Shown: positions 18,584-29,357, numbered from the stretch's first letter. The stretch is DNA of 64,000 bases from Klebsiella spallanzanii (GCF_902158555.1 NZ_CABGGS010000004.1:124001-188000); one strand, 5' to 3'. Translations and numbers: made by a program. Notes: generated by a model from the letters alone, not told the origin.

Positions 18584-19438
18584 CTACTGAGCGAGCGTCA
18601 CTATCTGGTTGTCGATCAGGCGAGCTTCGCCGAGCCATGCCGCCATCAGGATCACCGCACGCTTGCTGGTTTCCGTCAGGTCGAGCAGCGTGTCGGCATC
18701 GCGGATCTGAATATCATCGGCGCGGAAGCCTTTTTCATTCAGTTCCTGGGCGGCAATTGTGATGATTTCATCAAGATTGCGCTCACCGGCCGCCAGTTTC
18801 TCCGCCACGCTATTCATCACTTTATACAGTCCCGGCGCAATTTTGCGCTGCTCGGCGCTGAGATAACCGTTGCGCGAGCTCAGCGCCAGCCCATCTTTGG
18901 CACGCATAATCGGCACGCCAATAATTTCGATGTCGTAGCCCATATCGGCCACCATCTTGCGAATCAGCGCGAGCTGCTGGAAGTCTTTTTCACCGAAGCA
19001 GGCGACGTCCGGCTGGATCAGATTGAACAGCTTGCTGACGATGGTGGAAACGCCGCGGAAGTGGCCCGGACGGCTGGCACCTTCGAGCATTGTCGACAGC
19101 CCCGGCACATCAACGTAAGTCTGATTTTCGGTACCCTGCGGATAGATTTCCGCCGCGGCAGGCGCGAAGACAAAATCGACTTTCCGCTTGTTCAGCTTTT
19201 CGCAATCGTCCTGCAACGTGCGCGGGTAGCGAGCCAGATCGTCAGCGCGGTCAAACTGCATCGGGTTGACGAAGATACTTGCCACCACGACATCCGCGCT
19301 GGTTTTCGCAGCATCAACCAGCTTCATATGACCATCGTGCAGGTTGCCCATGGTAGGAACCAGCGCGATGCGCTTACCTTCCTGGCGTAAACGGCGGATA
19401 TGCTGGCGCAGCAGCGGCAGAGTTTCAATAATCAGCAC
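18584..19438 (-). CDS. panC: Pantothenate synthetase (pantoate-beta-alanine ligase)
   Basis: PanC joins pantoate and beta-alanine using ATP. The 284-residue product has the nucleotidyl-transferase HIGH-like motif in [13 protein letters not shown] and the KMSKS-like region around [11 protein letters not shown]. It lies 11 bases after panB, which shows one operon. The start at 19438 has an AAGGAGTG ribosome site upstream. Confidence 0.96.
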   Translation of the reverse strand: MLIIETLPLLRQHIRRLRQEGKRIALVPTMGNLHDGHMKLVDAAKTSADVVVASIFVNPMQFDRADDLARYPRTLQDDCEKLNKRKVDFVFAPAAAEIYPQGTENQTYVDVPGLSTMLEGASRPGHFRGVSTIVSKLFNLIQPDVACFGEKDFQQLALIRKMVADMGYDIEIIGVPIMRAKDGLALSSRNGYLSAEQRKIAPGLYKVMNSVAEKLAAGERNLDEIITIAAQELNEKGFRADDIQIRDADTLLDLTETSKRAVILMAAWLGEARLIDNQIVTLAQ

Positions 19439-19449
19439 AACAACACTCC

Positions 19450-20241
19450 TTAATGGAAACTGTGTTCTTCGCCCGGATAGACGCCGGACTCCACTTCGGC
19501 AACATATTGCCGTACCGCGGCGCGTATGTCGCCCGCTGTGCTAAGGAAATTTTTGGCAAATTTAGGAATATGGCCGCCGGTAATACCAAAGGCGTCATGC
19601 ATCACCAGGATTTGCCCGTCGGTGACGTTGCCTGCGCCGATACCGATTACCGGGATAGTTAATGCTTCGGTAACGCGTTTCGCCAGCTCAACCGGCACGC
19701 ATTCCAGAACCAGCAGCTGAGCGCCCGCGGCTTCTAACGCCAGGGCATCATCAAGCAGAACCTGCCCGGCGTCGCCGCGGCCCTGAATTTTATAGCCCCC
19801 GAAGACATTCACCGACTGGGGAGTCAGACCGAGATGCCCACACACCGGAACCGCGCGTTCAGCGAGCATTTTCACCGTATCCGCCAGCCAGGCGCCGCCT
19901 TCGATTTTGACCATATTGGCTCCCGCGCGCATCACGATGGCGGCGTTCTCGAAGGTTTGTTCTGGTGTGGCATAAGCCATAAACGGCAGGTCTGCGAGCA
20001 GCAGGCTGTTCGGCGCGCCGCGGCGTACCGCGCGGGTATGGTAGGCGATATCTTCTACGGTCACCGGCAGGGTGGAGTCGTGGCCCTGTACCGTCATACC
20101 CAGCGAATCGCCGACCAGCAGCACGTTGATACCTTCGTCGGCAAACAGCTTGGCAAAGCTGTAGTCATAGGCGGTGATAGTGGCGAAGCGTTTCTTCTCC
20201 TGTTTGCATTTCTGCAGCACGGCGATTGTGGTCGGTTTCAT
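19450..20241 (-). CDS. panB: 3-methyl-2-oxobutanoate hydroxymethyltransferase
   Basis: PanB makes ketopantoate from alpha-ketoisovalerate and methylene-tetrahydrofolate, the first committed step to pantothenate. The 263-residue TIM-barrel protein has the metal-binding Asp45 in [20 protein letters not shown]. Its length is typical. It is the first gene of panB-panC and reads away from folK after a 119-base spacer. Confidence 0.96.
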   Translation of the reverse strand: MKPTTIAVLQKCKQEKKRFATITAYDYSFAKLFADEGINVLLVGDSLGMTVQGHDSTLPVTVEDIAYHTRAVRRGAPNSLLLADLPFMAYATPEQTFENAAIVMRAGANMVKIEGGAWLADTVKMLAERAVPVCGHLGLTPQSVNVFGGYKIQGRGDAGQVLLDDALALEAAGAQLLVLECVPVELAKRVTEALTIPVIGIGAGNVTDGQILVMHDAFGITGGHIPKFAKNFLSTAGDIRAAVRQYVAEVESGVYPGEEHSFH

Positions 20242-20360
20242 AACGTTTCCTGATGATGAAAGTCATTTTAATCGGCATTCTAACAGCAGCATTCAGGGGG
20301 GCAATGGTTTTGGGCAACCGATTACCACGATCGCCGTAATTGCTAAAAAATGAAGGGGTA

Positions 20361-20840
20361 TTACCAGATGGCCGGTTTTTCTGCGGCAAGGTGAGCCAGC
20401 ACGGTACGTAATGACAGACCGTCGGGGAAATGCAGTTCTGGCGCGATTTCAAACAGCGGCCACAGCATAAAACCGCGGTTTTTCATATCGTAGTGCGGCA
20501 CGGTCAGGCGCGGGCTGTTAATGACTTCATCGCCGAACAGCATGATGTCGAGATCCAGCGTGCGAGGTCCCCAGCGTTCCGCTTTACGGGTGCGGCCCTG
20601 CTGCAGTTCGATGCGCTGAGTGTGGTTGAGCAGCTCTTCCGCGGCAAGGGAGGTTTCCAGCGCAACGGCGGCGTTGAGGTAGTCCGGTTGATCCTGCGGT
20701 CCCAGCGGCGGCGTACGGTAGATAGAGGAAACGCTTATCACCCGGCTGTCAGGAATTTCATCCAGCGCGCTAACGGCAGCGTTGACCTGCTCCAGCGGAG
20801 AGGCCAGATTGCTGCCGATGGCAATGTAAGCGAGGGTCAT
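20361..20840 (-). CDS. folK: 2-amino-4-hydroxy-6-hydroxymethyldihydropteridine pyrophosphokinase
   Basis: FolK transfers pyrophosphate from ATP to hydroxymethyl-dihydropterin in folate synthesis. The 159-residue product, the E. coli length, has the HPPK signature [17 protein letters not shown]. Its start overlaps the end of pcnB by four bases, so the two are translated together, as in E. coli. Confidence 0.96.
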   Translation of the reverse strand: MTLAYIAIGSNLASPLEQVNAAVSALDEIPDSRVISVSSIYRTPPLGPQDQPDYLNAAVALETSLAAEELLNHTQRIELQQGRTRKAERWGPRTLDLDIMLFGDEVINSPRLTVPHYDMKNRGFMLWPLFEIAPELHFPDGLSLRTVLAHLAAEKPAIW

Positions 20841-22234
20841 GCGCTACCTTCGCGACGCGGCGCGCGTTTACGTGGACGACGGTGGCGGCGGCGCGGAGCC
20901 GGATCGTCACCCAGATCGTCAAGCATATCTTTCTGGTCCGGCGGCGTGGCCACCTGGAACTCGCCCCACCATTTGGTCAGACGCTGTAGCTCGCCATTGT
21001 TTTCGGCACCGGCGCGCAGCTCCAGCAGATCGTAGGCGGCGCGGAATTTCGGATGCTCCATCAGCTTCCATGCGCGTTTGCCCTGACGGCGGGACATCCG
21101 CAGCTGAAGCTGCCAGATATCGCGCACCAGCGTGGTAATACGCTTCGGAATTGCCAGCGTACGGCAGGCTTCATCGAGCACGTCGTTCATCGCCAGCGCG
21201 AAGGCGTCGTAATAGGCAAGCCCGCTCTCTTGCGCAATCTTCTGCGCGGCTTCCAGCAGCGGATACCAGAACATCACCGCGAACAGGAACGCCGGGTTAA
21301 CGCGCATATCGTTACGAATGCGATTATCGGTGTTCTTCAGCACCTGACTGATGATGCGTTCCATAGGACTATCGCCGCGCTCGGTAAAGTAGCGGGTGAT
21401 GGTCGGGAACAGCGGCTGGAACAGGTTATACTCGCGCAGCAGCAGATAGGTTTGATAACCGTCGCCAGCCTGCAGCAGCTTTAATACTTCTTCAAACAGA
21501 CGTGCCGGCGGCACATCGTGTAACAGCGCCGCCAGGCGTGGAATCGGCTCTGCGGTCTCTTCGCTGATGCTCATGTTGAGCTTCGCCGCAAAACGCACCG
21601 CGCGCAGCATCCGCACCGGATCTTCACGATAGCGGGTCTCAGGATTGCCGATCAGGCGGATCACGCCGTCCTGCAGATCTTTCATGCCGCCGACATAATC
21701 GCGTACGGTAAAGTCTGCCACGCTGTAATAAAGGCTGTTGATGGTAAAGTCACGGCGCTGGGCATCTTCTTCGATTGAACCGAAGATGTTGTCGCGCAGC
21801 AGCATGCCGTTCTGGCCGCGCTGTGAGGTGACGCGATCGGTGGTGTGGCCTTCGTGATGGCCACGGAACGTCGCGACTTCAATAATTTCCGGCCCGAACA
21901 TCACGTGCGCGAGGCGGAAGCGACGGCCTACCAGACGGCAGTTGCGGAACAGCTTACGTACCTGCTCCGGGGTTGCGTTAGTGGTAACGTCGAAATCTTT
22001 GGGTTTTTTGCCCAGCAGCAGATCGCGTACGCCGCCGCCGACCAGCCACGATTCGTAGCCCGCCTTATTAAGTCTGTACATGACCTTGAGGGCATTTTCA
22101 CTGATATCTTTGCGGGAAATTGCATGCTGCTCGCGCGGGATAACCGTCATATGTAATTGTTCGACGGCGGCTTCTGCCTCGCGCTCTTCACGGCTTAGCA
22201 CCTTACGGCAAAAATTAGCGACTCGGGTAAAAAT
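20837..22234 (-). CDS. pcnB: Poly(A) polymerase I
   Basis: PcnB adds poly(A) tails to RNA 3' ends and promotes decay. The catalytic aspartates are Asp80 and Asp82 in GKKPKDFDV, after [13 protein letters not shown]; the tail is Arg-rich ([19 protein letters not shown]). The first ATG-like start in frame (GTG 22201) would drop 11 conserved residues. Upstream, the frame continues as [10 protein letters not shown], and an ATT codon at 22234-22232 sits behind AAGAGGTG. E. coli pcnB is known to start at AUU and its protein has 465 residues, which this start gives exactly. folK overlaps the end. Confidence 0.92.
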   Translation of the reverse strand: MFTRVANFCRKVLSREEREAEAAVEQLHMTVIPREQHAISRKDISENALKVMYRLNKAGYESWLVGGGVRDLLLGKKPKDFDVTTNATPEQVRKLFRNCRLVGRRFRLAHVMFGPEIIEVATFRGHHEGHTTDRVTSQRGQNGMLLRDNIFGSIEEDAQRRDFTINSLYYSVADFTVRDYVGGMKDLQDGVIRLIGNPETRYREDPVRMLRAVRFAAKLNMSISEETAEPIPRLAALLHDVPPARLFEEVLKLLQAGDGYQTYLLLREYNLFQPLFPTITRYFTERGDSPMERIISQVLKNTDNRIRNDMRVNPAFLFAVMFWYPLLEAAQKIAQESGLAYYDAFALAMNDVLDEACRTLAIPKRITTLVRDIWQLQLRMSRRQGKRAWKLMEHPKFRAAYDLLELRAGAENNGELQRLTKWWGEFQVATPPDQKDMLDDLGDDPAPRRRHRRPRKRAPRREGSA

Positions 22235-22296
22235 GGTACACCTCTTAGTGTCAGACGGACTTCAGAACAAAATATACTGCGAAAAATAGCGGCTAA

Positions 22297-23178
22297 TCAT
22301 AGCTCAGCAGAAAGCATTTGAGAATGCTGGATTTGCTCAGGTCGCCAGTTCGCTACCGCGTACTTGAGTAAATCTTCAATACTCAACGTCTGCCATTCCT
22401 GAATGACATCCTGATTAAGAAACGTTAGCGCCCGCACAATTTCCGGGCGCGGATCGCCTTCAGATAGCGCCGGAGCGTGGTTTTGCTTCGACAGTTTATT
22501 GCCCTGCGCGTTGAGGGCCAGCGGCAAATGGATATAGTCCGGCGCCTGCCAGCCAAAATGCTGATACAGAGAAATTTGCCGCACCGTGGGTTCAATCAGA
22601 TCGGCACCGCGGACGATTTCGCTGACGCCCTGGAAATGATCGTCCACCACGACCGCCAGATTATAGGCAAACAGCCCATCGCGGCGGTGAATAATGAAAT
22701 CTTCGCGCGCCAGCGGCTCGTTAGCAATGATAGTGCCGCACAGCCGGTCGTAAAACTCGAGAACCGGACGCGTTTGCCGCAGGCGCAGAGCGGCGTTTTC
22801 CGCACTGAGATGTAACTCCCGGCAGTGCCCGTCATAAAGGCCGCCAACGGCATGAATGCGTGCGCGGGTACAGGTGCAGTAGTAACAGAGCCCCTGCTCA
22901 AGAAGCCAGGCCAGGCGTTCGCGATAGGCTTCGTGACGCTGTGATTGCCACAGTACCTCACCGTCCCAGTGCAGGCCGTAGTGTTCTAACTGACGGAGAA
23001 TGGTATCAGCGGCGCCGGGAACTTCACGCGGCGGATCGATATCTTCAATGCGCACGCGCCAGATACCGTTCTGCGCCCGGGCCTGCAGATAGCTGCCAAG
23101 GGCGGCAATCAATGAGCCGAAGTGGAGTTCGCCGGAAGGTGAGGGGGCAAAGCGCCCAATGTAGTGTGAATCTTTCAT
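22297..23178 (-). CDS. gluQ: Glutamyl-queuosine tRNA(Asp) synthetase
   Basis: GluQ-Rs attaches glutamate to the queuosine in tRNA-Asp. The 293-residue protein is a truncated glutamyl-tRNA synthetase with only the catalytic domain: HIGH-like [11 protein letters not shown], a zinc site [10 protein letters not shown] with a later YDGHC, and the KMSKS-like [10 protein letters not shown]. The tRNA-binding anticodon domain is absent, as in the family. It follows dksA after 64 bases that contain a hairpin. Confidence 0.94.
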   Translation of the reverse strand: MKDSHYIGRFAPSPSGELHFGSLIAALGSYLQARAQNGIWRVRIEDIDPPREVPGAADTILRQLEHYGLHWDGEVLWQSQRHEAYRERLAWLLEQGLCYYCTCTRARIHAVGGLYDGHCRELHLSAENAALRLRQTRPVLEFYDRLCGTIIANEPLAREDFIIHRRDGLFAYNLAVVVDDHFQGVSEIVRGADLIEPTVRQISLYQHFGWQAPDYIHLPLALNAQGNKLSKQNHAPALSEGDPRPEIVRALTFLNQDVIQEWQTLSIEDLLKYAVANWRPEQIQHSQMLSAEL

Positions 23179-23200
23179 GATATGACTGATAAAACATCAG

Positions 23201-23220
23201 GGCGGGAGAAAACTCCCGCC
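23201..23220 (-). terminator. Hairpin between dksA and gluQ
   Basis: An 8-bp perfect stem, GGCGGGAG / CTCCCGCC with a 4-base loop, lies 22 bases after the dksA stop. On the minus strand CTGATGTTTT follows, so it may be a partial terminator that sets gluQ expression below dksA. Confidence 0.55.
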
Positions 23221-23242
23221 AGAGATGTGCCAGCGAAGTGAA

Positions 23243-23698
23243 TTAGCCTGCCATCTGTTTTTCGCGAATTTCCGCCAGCGTTTTGCAATCAATGCACAGG
23301 TCGGCGGTCGGACGCGCTTCCAGACGACGGATACCAATCTCGACGCCACAGGATTCACAGAAGCCGAAATCTTCGTCTTCGACTTTTTTCAGCGTTTTCT
23401 CGATCTTTTTGATCAGTTTACGTTCGCGGTCGCGGTTACGCAGCTCCAGGCTGAACTCTTCTTCCTGAGCGGCACGGTCTACCGGGTCCGGGAAGTTAGC
23501 AGCTTCATCCTGCATGTGCGTTACGGTGCGATCCACTTCATCCCTAAGTTGATTACGCCACGCTTCAAGAATGCGCTTGAAGTGCGCCAGCTGGGCTTCG
23601 TTCATATACTCTTCGCCCGGCTTCACTTGGTACGGCTCCACCCCAGCGATGGAGAGAATACTCAGGGACGATGTTTTACGGTTTTGCCCTTCTTGCAT
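23243..23698 (-). CDS. dksA: RNA polymerase-binding transcription factor DksA
   Basis: DksA binds the RNA polymerase secondary channel and, with ppGpp, represses rRNA promoters and activates amino-acid genes. The 151-residue protein has the coiled-coil tip D71-x-x-D74-x-A76 (DPVDRAA) and a zinc finger C114, C117, C135, C138. The ATG at 23698 is preferred: AAGGAGAA is seven bases upstream and the family starts [11 protein letters not shown]. Confidence 0.97.
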   Translation of the reverse strand: MQEGQNRKTSSLSILSIAGVEPYQVKPGEEYMNEAQLAHFKRILEAWRNQLRDEVDRTVTHMQDEAANFPDPVDRAAQEEEFSLELRNRDRERKLIKKIEKTLKKVEDEDFGFCESCGVEIGIRRLEARPTADLCIDCKTLAEIREKQMAG

Positions 23699-23862
23699 GT
23701 TGCTTCTCCTTAACACGCACTATCGATCCCCGTGTTGGGGGAAAAATCAGGCCGCTATAAATAGCAGATGCTTTTCCGGATAGCAATTATCTAAACGTTA
23801 CACTTGACAACCCTGTGAGGAAAAGCGTATTTGCGCTCGCGACCCGAATACTATTTAGCCGT

Positions 23863-24579
23863 TTATTTACCGGGGGTTAACACCACGGTAATCGGCTTAT
23901 TCAGAGTCATCATCTCGGTAGAAAGTTCCGCCTTGTACGCGAGAATTTCTACCCCCTTGTTTTGCGCCTCAATCAATAGCTGTGCGTATCTGGCATCAAT
24001 ATGATGCGCGGGTGAGAAACGGTCGATCGCCGAATGCAGCACGGCGAACAAAATCACCGCCCGATTGCCTGCCGCCACCACGCTCATCAGCTCCCGCAGG
24101 TGCTTCTGACCGCGCTCGGTGACCGCATCGGGGAAGTAACCGTGTTCTTTCTCCGCCAACGTAACCGATTTCACTTCAATATAGCAGTTTTGTTGGTCTT
24201 CTGCTTGTAACAGAATATCAATGCGGCTGTTTTCACCACCATACTTCACTTCGCTTTTCAGCGTGTTATAGCCTAAAAGCTCGGGAATATTTCCTGCCAG
24301 GATCGCTTCTTTCGCCAGCGTATTAGCGCGTAATGTATTAACACAAATTATCGCGCCTTGTACGGTTTCAGTTAATTCCCATGTGTGCGCATATTTGCGC
24401 TTAGGATTATCTGAAGTGGAATACCAGACAGTATCGCCCGGCGCGGCGCAGCCGGTCATCGCGCCTGTATTGGGGCAGTGCAGGGTCAACTCACGACCAT
24501 CGGGGGTGACAACATCGGCGAGAAACCGTTTGTAACGTTTAATCAGGATGGCGGACTGCAGGGGAGGAGTGAACAGCAT
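23863..24579 (-). CDS. sfsA: DNA-binding protein / sugar fermentation stimulation protein SfsA
   Basis: The 238-residue product matches E. coli SfsA throughout, with [11 protein letters not shown] near the start and [12 protein letters not shown] in a nuclease-like fold core. E. coli SfsA was reported to bind DNA and stimulate maltose metabolism; its precise role is unsettled. Its start codon overlaps the thpR stop by one base, so they share an operon. Confidence 0.93.
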   Translation of the reverse strand: MLFTPPLQSAILIKRYKRFLADVVTPDGRELTLHCPNTGAMTGCAAPGDTVWYSTSDNPKRKYAHTWELTETVQGAIICVNTLRANTLAKEAILAGNIPELLGYNTLKSEVKYGGENSRIDILLQAEDQQNCYIEVKSVTLAEKEHGYFPDAVTERGQKHLRELMSVVAAGNRAVILFAVLHSAIDRFSPAHHIDARYAQLLIEAQNKGVEILAYKAELSTEMMTLNKPITVVLTPGK

Positions 24580-25115
24580 CAGCTTTCCTTGTCGAAAGGG
24601 TAACGTTCCAGCGCCTGATAGCGGGTGCGCCCGCGACTAAAACTGGATTCATAGAGGACAAATTCATTGACCGCAAACGCCCAGTTGAATCCGGGCGGCG
24701 GAATCGGCACCGCATGGCGCGCATCGCGCAGCAGGGTGATATGCGGATGAAACGGCTGCGGGCTTTGATAGCAGCCGCTGCGGGCCGCCTGGGCGCGCAG
24801 CATATTCGCCAACTGTAGCACCCCGCGCGGCGGCTGGCGGGTGCCCAGCCACACGACGCGTGAACGCAGCCACTGCCCGGCATCGTCAAGGGTCAAGGTA
24901 AAGCCCGGCTGGCGAATACGCCCGGCCATCGTCGACAGCGCCCGCTGCTTCTCCGCACTCACGTCGCCAAGAAACGCCAGCGTCAGATGAAGGTTATCCG
25001 CCGCTATCGGTCGGCCCGCATCGTCGGGAAAGCTAGCGGCGCGCCAGTGAACGATCTGCCGCTGAACCTCTTTAGGCAGCTCAAGGGCGAAAAACAGCCT
25101 TTTCGGTTCGGACAT
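24579..25115 (-). CDS. thpR: RNA 2',3'-cyclic phosphodiesterase (2'-5' RNA ligase family)
   Basis: This is a 178-residue 2H phosphoesterase. The two catalytic HxT motifs are HLTLAF (about residues 43-48) and HITLLRD (about 124-130). It opens cyclic phosphates on RNA ends and can form 2'-5' bonds in vitro. It diverges from hrpB and is coupled to sfsA. Confidence 0.93.
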   Translation of the reverse strand: MSEPKRLFFALELPKEVQRQIVHWRAASFPDDAGRPIAADNLHLTLAFLGDVSAEKQRALSTMAGRIRQPGFTLTLDDAGQWLRSRVVWLGTRQPPRGVLQLANMLRAQAARSGCYQSPQPFHPHITLLRDARHAVPIPPPGFNWAFAVNEFVLYESSFSRGRTRYQALERYPFDKES

Positions 25116-25187
25116 GATAGAGACTCGGTAATGAATTATCAGGATGCTACAATGCTTGCCCTCAAATGTTAACCTCCGGAGCCCTTC

Positions 25188-27617
25188 GTGTCCTCATTGC
25201 CGGTTGCCGTCGTTCTTCCTGAACTTCTCACTGCCCTGCAGCATGCGCCGCAGGTTCTGCTCAATGCGCCAACCGGTGCCGGGAAATCCACCTGGCTGCC
25301 GCTGCAAATCCTCGCGGAAGGTAAAATCAACGGACGCATTATTCTGCTGGAGCCGCGGCGGCTGGCGGCGCGAAACGTGGCGCAGCGTCTGGCGGAACTG
25401 CTAGGGGAGAAACCCGGCGAGACCGTGGGCTATCGCATGCGCGCCGAGACCTGCGTCGGGCCGAATACGCGCCTCGAAGTAGTGACTGAAGGGATCCTGA
25501 CGCGGATGATCCAGCGCGATCCTGAACTGACCGGCATCGGGCTGGTGATCCTCGATGAATTCCACGAACGCAGCCTGCAGGCAGATCTGGCGCTGGCGCT
25601 GCTGCTCGACGTCCAGCAGGGGCTGCGCGACGATCTCAAGCTGCTGATCATGTCGGCGACGCTGGATAATGAACGCCTGCAGAAGCTGCTGCCGGAGGCA
25701 CCTGTTATCGTTTCTGAAGGGCGCGCGTTTCCGGTTGAACGGCGCTTTCTGCCGCTAGCCACTCATCAACGGTTTGACGAGGCGGTGGCGATTGCCGCCG
25801 CGGAACTGCTGCGCAGCGAAAGCGGCTCAATGCTGCTGTTTCTGCCCGGCGTTGGGGAGATTCAACGTGTGCAGGAACGGCTGGCGGAGCGGGTGGCGAA
25901 CGATGTGGTTCTCTGTCCGCTATATGGCGCGCTGCCGCTGAACGAGCAGCGCAAGGCGATACTCCCTGCGCCTGCCGGGATGCGCAAAGTGGTGCTGGCG
26001 ACCAATATCGCCGAAACCAGTCTGACTATTGAAGGTATTCGGCTGGTGGTGGATAGCGCCCAGGAGCGCGTCGCCCGCTTTGATGCCCGTACGGGGTTAA
26101 CTCGCCTGATCACGCAGCGCATCAGCCAGGCCTCGATGACCCAGCGTGCCGGACGCGCCGGACGCCTGGAACCGGGGATCTGCCTGCATTTGATCGGCAA
26201 AGAGCAGGCAGAGCGCGCGGCGGCGCAGGGTGATGCGGAAATCCTGCAAAGCGATCTGTCGGCGCTGCTGCTGGAGCTTTTGCAGTGGGGATGCCAGGAC
26301 CCGTCCCAGCTTAGCTGGCTGGATCTGCCGCCTGCGGCTAACCTGGCGGCGGCCCGTCGCCTGCTGACAGCGCTCTCAGCGCTGGACGGCGAGCGACTCT
26401 CGGCGCACGGGCGCAAAATGGCCGCGTTGGGTAACGACCCGCGCCTGGCGGCCATGTTGACCGCAACGGACGATGCCGATGGTGTCGCGACGGCGGCTAA
26501 GCTGGCGGCGATTCTGGAAGAGCCGCCGCGCGGCGGTAATAGCGACCTTAGCTCGGCGTTTGCCCGCCAGCAGACCAACTGGCAGCAGCGAGCGCAGCAG
26601 TTGATGAAAAGGCTGGCGGTTCGCGGCGGTCAGCCCGATGCTGAGCTAATGGCGGCGCTGCTGGCCTCCGCTTTTGCTGACCGCATTGCCCATCGTCGCG
26701 GTCAGGAAGAGCGCTACCAGCTGGCGAACGGGATGGGCGCAATGCTTGACGCTGACGATGCGCTGGGTCGCCATGAGTGGCTGATTGCGCCGCTGCTGTT
26801 GCAGGGCAGTTCGTCGCCGGATGCGCGGATTTTACTGGCGCTGCCGGTGGATATTCATGCGCTGATTGAGCAGTGTCCGGCGCTGGCTCAGCGTTCTGAT
26901 ACCGTCGAGTGGGACGAAGCGCTGGGCACCCTGAAGGCCTGGCGACGCACCTGTATCGGGCAACTGGTGATCAAGACCCAGCCGCTGGCGAAGCCTTCGG
27001 AAGAGGAGCTGCATCAGGCGATGCTCAACGGCATCCGGGATAAGGGCCTGAGCGTACTCAACTGGACCCCGGAAGCGGAACAGCTGCGCCTGAGACTGCA
27101 CTGTGCCGCGCAGTGGCTACCGGAAGAGGCGTGGCCTGCGGTTGATGAAACTTCGCTGCTGGAGTCGCTTGAGGAGTGGCTGTTGCCGCAGATGGCGGGC
27201 GTCCACTCGCTGCGGGCGCTTAAGGCGCTGGATGTGCGCCAGGCGCTGCAAAACTGGCTACCGTGGCCGCTGCGCCAGAAGCTGGATAGCGAGCTGCCCA
27301 CACATTATACGGTGCCGACCGGCAGCCGCATCGCCATTCGCTATCATGATGAAAACCCTCCGGCGCTGGCGGTGCGAATGCAGGAGATGTTTGGCGAAGC
27401 GACAACCCCGATGATAGCCCAAGGGCGCGTGCCGCTGGTGCTGGAGCTGCTTTCACCGGCGCAGCGACCGCTGCAAATCACCCGCGATTTAGGCGCGTTC
27501 TGGCAGGGGAGCTACCGCGAGGTGCAAAAAGAGATGAAAGGGCGCTATCCGAAGCATGTCTGGCCGGACGATCCTGCCAATACCGCCCCGACCCGACGTA
27601 CCAAGAAGTATTCGTAA
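25188..27617 (+). CDS. hrpB: ATP-dependent helicase HrpB
   Basis: HrpB is a DEAH-type RNA helicase family member with a little-known role. The 809-residue protein has Walker A APTGAGKST (27-35), DEFH at 123-126, SAT at the usual motif III place (MSATLDN), and motif VI QRAGRAGR. The C-terminal half holds the HrpB-specific domain. The start is GTG 25188 with GGAG seven bases upstream. In E. coli mrcB follows directly; here 17 kb of pul genes come between. Confidence 0.95.
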   Translation: MSSLPVAVVLPELLTALQHAPQVLLNAPTGAGKSTWLPLQILAEGKINGRIILLEPRRLAARNVAQRLAELLGEKPGETVGYRMRAETCVGPNTRLEVVTEGILTRMIQRDPELTGIGLVILDEFHERSLQADLALALLLDVQQGLRDDLKLLIMSATLDNERLQKLLPEAPVIVSEGRAFPVERRFLPLATHQRFDEAVAIAAAELLRSESGSMLLFLPGVGEIQRVQERLAERVANDVVLCPLYGALPLNEQRKAILPAPAGMRKVVLATNIAETSLTIEGIRLVVDSAQERVARFDARTGLTRLITQRISQASMTQRAGRAGRLEPGICLHLIGKEQAERAAAQGDAEILQSDLSALLLELLQWGCQDPSQLSWLDLPPAANLAAARRLLTALSALDGERLSAHGRKMAALGNDPRLAAMLTATDDADGVATAAKLAAILEEPPRGGNSDLSSAFARQQTNWQQRAQQLMKRLAVRGGQPDAELMAALLASAFADRIAHRRGQEERYQLANGMGAMLDADDALGRHEWLIAPLLLQGSSSPDARILLALPVDIHALIEQCPALAQRSDTVEWDEALGTLKAWRRTCIGQLVIKTQPLAKPSEEELHQAMLNGIRDKGLSVLNWTPEAEQLRLRLHCAAQWLPEEAWPAVDETSLLESLEEWLLPQMAGVHSLRALKALDVRQALQNWLPWPLRQKLDSELPTHYTVPTGSRIAIRYHDENPPALAVRMQEMFGEATTPMIAQGRVPLVLELLSPAQRPLQITRDLGAFWQGSYREVQKEMKGRYPKHVWPDDPANTAPTRRTKKYS

Positions 27618-27647
27618 TCTCCGGACAGGCCCACAGTTTGCAGCGGA

Positions 27648-27790
27648 CCCGTAGCCCGGTCAGCGCACCGGGAAGATAACCTGAAGCCGCATTGCGCGCT
27701 GTTTCCCGGAGGCGGCGCTGGCGCACCTGTCCGGGCTACCAGACCGGCACTGTACCCGTAGCCCGGTCAGCGCAGCGCCACCGGGAAGAT
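27648..27790. repeat. REP/BIME-like repeat cluster after hrpB
   Basis: Two direct copies begin CCCGTAGCCCGGTCAGCGCA (27648-27677 and 27755-27790). Between them (about 27705-27739) lies an inverted relative whose reverse complement reads GTAGCCCGGACAGGTGCGCC. This alternating order is typical of a bacterial interspersed mosaic element. The shorter first copy lacks a GCGCC block. It lies between the convergent hrpB and pulO, where such repeats often act as RNA stabilisers or gyrase/IHF targets. Confidence 0.75.
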
Positions 27791-27798
27791 TGATGTGG

Positions 27799-28602
27799 TT
27801 ATATCTGATTCCACAAGAAGATCCCGCCGCCCGCCAGCACCAGCCAGGGGCCGAAGGCCAGCGGTTGTTGCAGCGATTGCCGGGTTACCAGCCGCTGTAA
27901 CAGCGTCCAGACCAGGCCGCTGGCGGAGGCCAGTAGCAGCGTTTGTGGCAGCCACTGCCAGCCGGACCACGCCCCGAGCGCCGCCAGCAGCTTAAAATCA
28001 CCGTAGCCCAGCGCCTCCTTACCGGTTAGCAGACGAAATACCCAAAACACCGTCCAGAGCGACAAATACCCGGCCATCGCGCCGATCACCGCCTCCGACA
28101 GCGGCACGAAGGTATCGCTAAGATTAAACAGCAGCCCGGCCCACAGCAGCGGTAGGGTCAGCCGGTCAGGCAGCAGCTGCGTTTGCGCGTCAATGGCGGC
28201 AAGGATTAACAGAACCGATAGCAGAAGCAGGCCGCCCAGCAGCGGTATCCCCGGAGGCATCAGGTACCCGGCCAGCGCAAACAGCATGCCGGTCGCCAGC
28301 TCTACCAGAGGATATCGACGCGATATCGGTAGTCCGCAGCAGCGTGAATGCCCCTTCAGCCACAGAAAGCTCAAAAGGGGAATATTATCCCGCCAGGCGA
28401 TGGACTGATGGCACTGCGGGCAGAACGACGCGGGAAAGCAGAGATTAACGGTCTCGGTTTGCTCCATCATGAGCGGTAAGCGGTGAATAACGACGTTAAA
28501 AAAGCTGCCGAACGTCAGACCGAAAAGGAGTAAAAAACCGCTCCAGACGAGCGGGAATTGTGCGGCAAACTCCTCCAGCCGCGTGATATTGTCTATCATC
28601 AT
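27799..28602 (-). CDS. pulO: Prepilin peptidase / N-methyltransferase PulO
   Basis: PulO cuts and methylates the pseudopilins PulG-K at the inner membrane. The product has about 267 residues and eight hydrophobic segments. The zinc-type motif CPQC is followed by SRCCG instead of the usual CxxC. The aspartyl-protease residues are in AAIDAQTQLLPD and GYGDFKLLAALG. I choose ATG 28602, which overlaps pulN (CGATGATG) and has AGGAG five bases upstream; 28599 is nearly as good. It is the last gene of the pulC-O operon. Confidence 0.93.
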   Translation of the reverse strand: MMIDNITRLEEFAAQFPLVWSGFLLLFGLTFGSFFNVVIHRLPLMMEQTETVNLCFPASFCPQCHQSIAWRDNIPLLSFLWLKGHSRCCGLPISRRYPLVELATGMLFALAGYLMPPGIPLLGGLLLLSVLLILAAIDAQTQLLPDRLTLPLLWAGLLFNLSDTFVPLSEAVIGAMAGYLSLWTVFWVFRLLTGKEALGYGDFKLLAALGAWSGWQWLPQTLLLASASGLVWTLLQRLVTRQSLQQPLAFGPWLVLAGGGIFLWNQI

Positions 28603-29357
28603 CGTGTCTCCTGCGATAACCACTGCCCTTGCCACTGCCACGGCGTGCGCCCCTGCTCATCTCTACGCGCATTTTGTGCCGCCAACAGGCTGAGCAGCGC
28701 CGGGGCCGCCTGGCGGGTTTGCCATGTCCCGCTAAACGTATAGCGACCGTCTGGCGTGAAAGAACCTTGTCCGCTGAGACTAAGCTGATGAGAATCCTGG
28801 GTTAGAGCAATACCCAGAGCGCCCGCTGGGGTACAGCTTATTTTGCCGTCTACGCGAGCCAGTTCAAGCGCCCCTGCCGGGGAGTTGAGCGCCGCATCCC
28901 GCCACTGTATATTGCCGCCGGTAATCTGCTGGCAGCCGCTGGCGTTAAAGCTGGCTTCAGGTAATGTCAGCACCACCTGACCGCTGGCTTCCAGCGGTAT
29001 TCCGAACGCTAACCGCTGGCTGATAAAACGGGCTGGAACCGTGAGACGCCCTTCGCGCACCACAAATTCGTTCAGACCGTGTAGCCAGGCCTGGCCGCGC
29101 AGCCCGGACGGGTCGTTAAAACGGATATGCCAGCCGGGAAGCCAGGACGAGAAACCAAACTCCCAGCGCAAATAGGCTATTTCAACGCCGCGCCAGCTGG
29201 CCTGCCGGGCTTCCCCTTGCCACAGGGTGCCTGAGGTTTCAGAGAGCCGTGCGCCTTCCGGCAGCGCCAGGGTCAGCAGCCGCGCCGGCGCGCTCAGCAA
29301 CAGCCAGAAGAGATAGACCGCCGCCAGCAGCAGGCCAATGAGCAGTTTATTTTTCAT
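28599..29357 (-). CDS. pulN: Type II secretion protein N (PulN)
   Basis: This GspN-type protein of 252 residues has one N-terminal transmembrane segment (residues 5-22) and a periplasmic domain. Its exact job is unknown; in K. oxytoca it was reported dispensable for pullulanase secretion. It overlaps pulM by 11 bases and pulO by four. Confidence 0.92.
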   Translation of the reverse strand: MKNKLLIGLLLAAVYLFWLLLSAPARLLTLALPEGARLSETSGTLWQGEARQASWRGVEIAYLRWEFGFSSWLPGWHIRFNDPSGLRGQAWLHGLNEFVVREGRLTVPARFISQRLAFGIPLEASGQVVLTLPEASFNASGCQQITGGNIQWRDAALNSPAGALELARVDGKISCTPAGALGIALTQDSHQLSLSGQGSFTPDGRYTFSGTWQTRQAAPALLSLLAAQNARRDEQGRTPWQWQGQWLSQETR

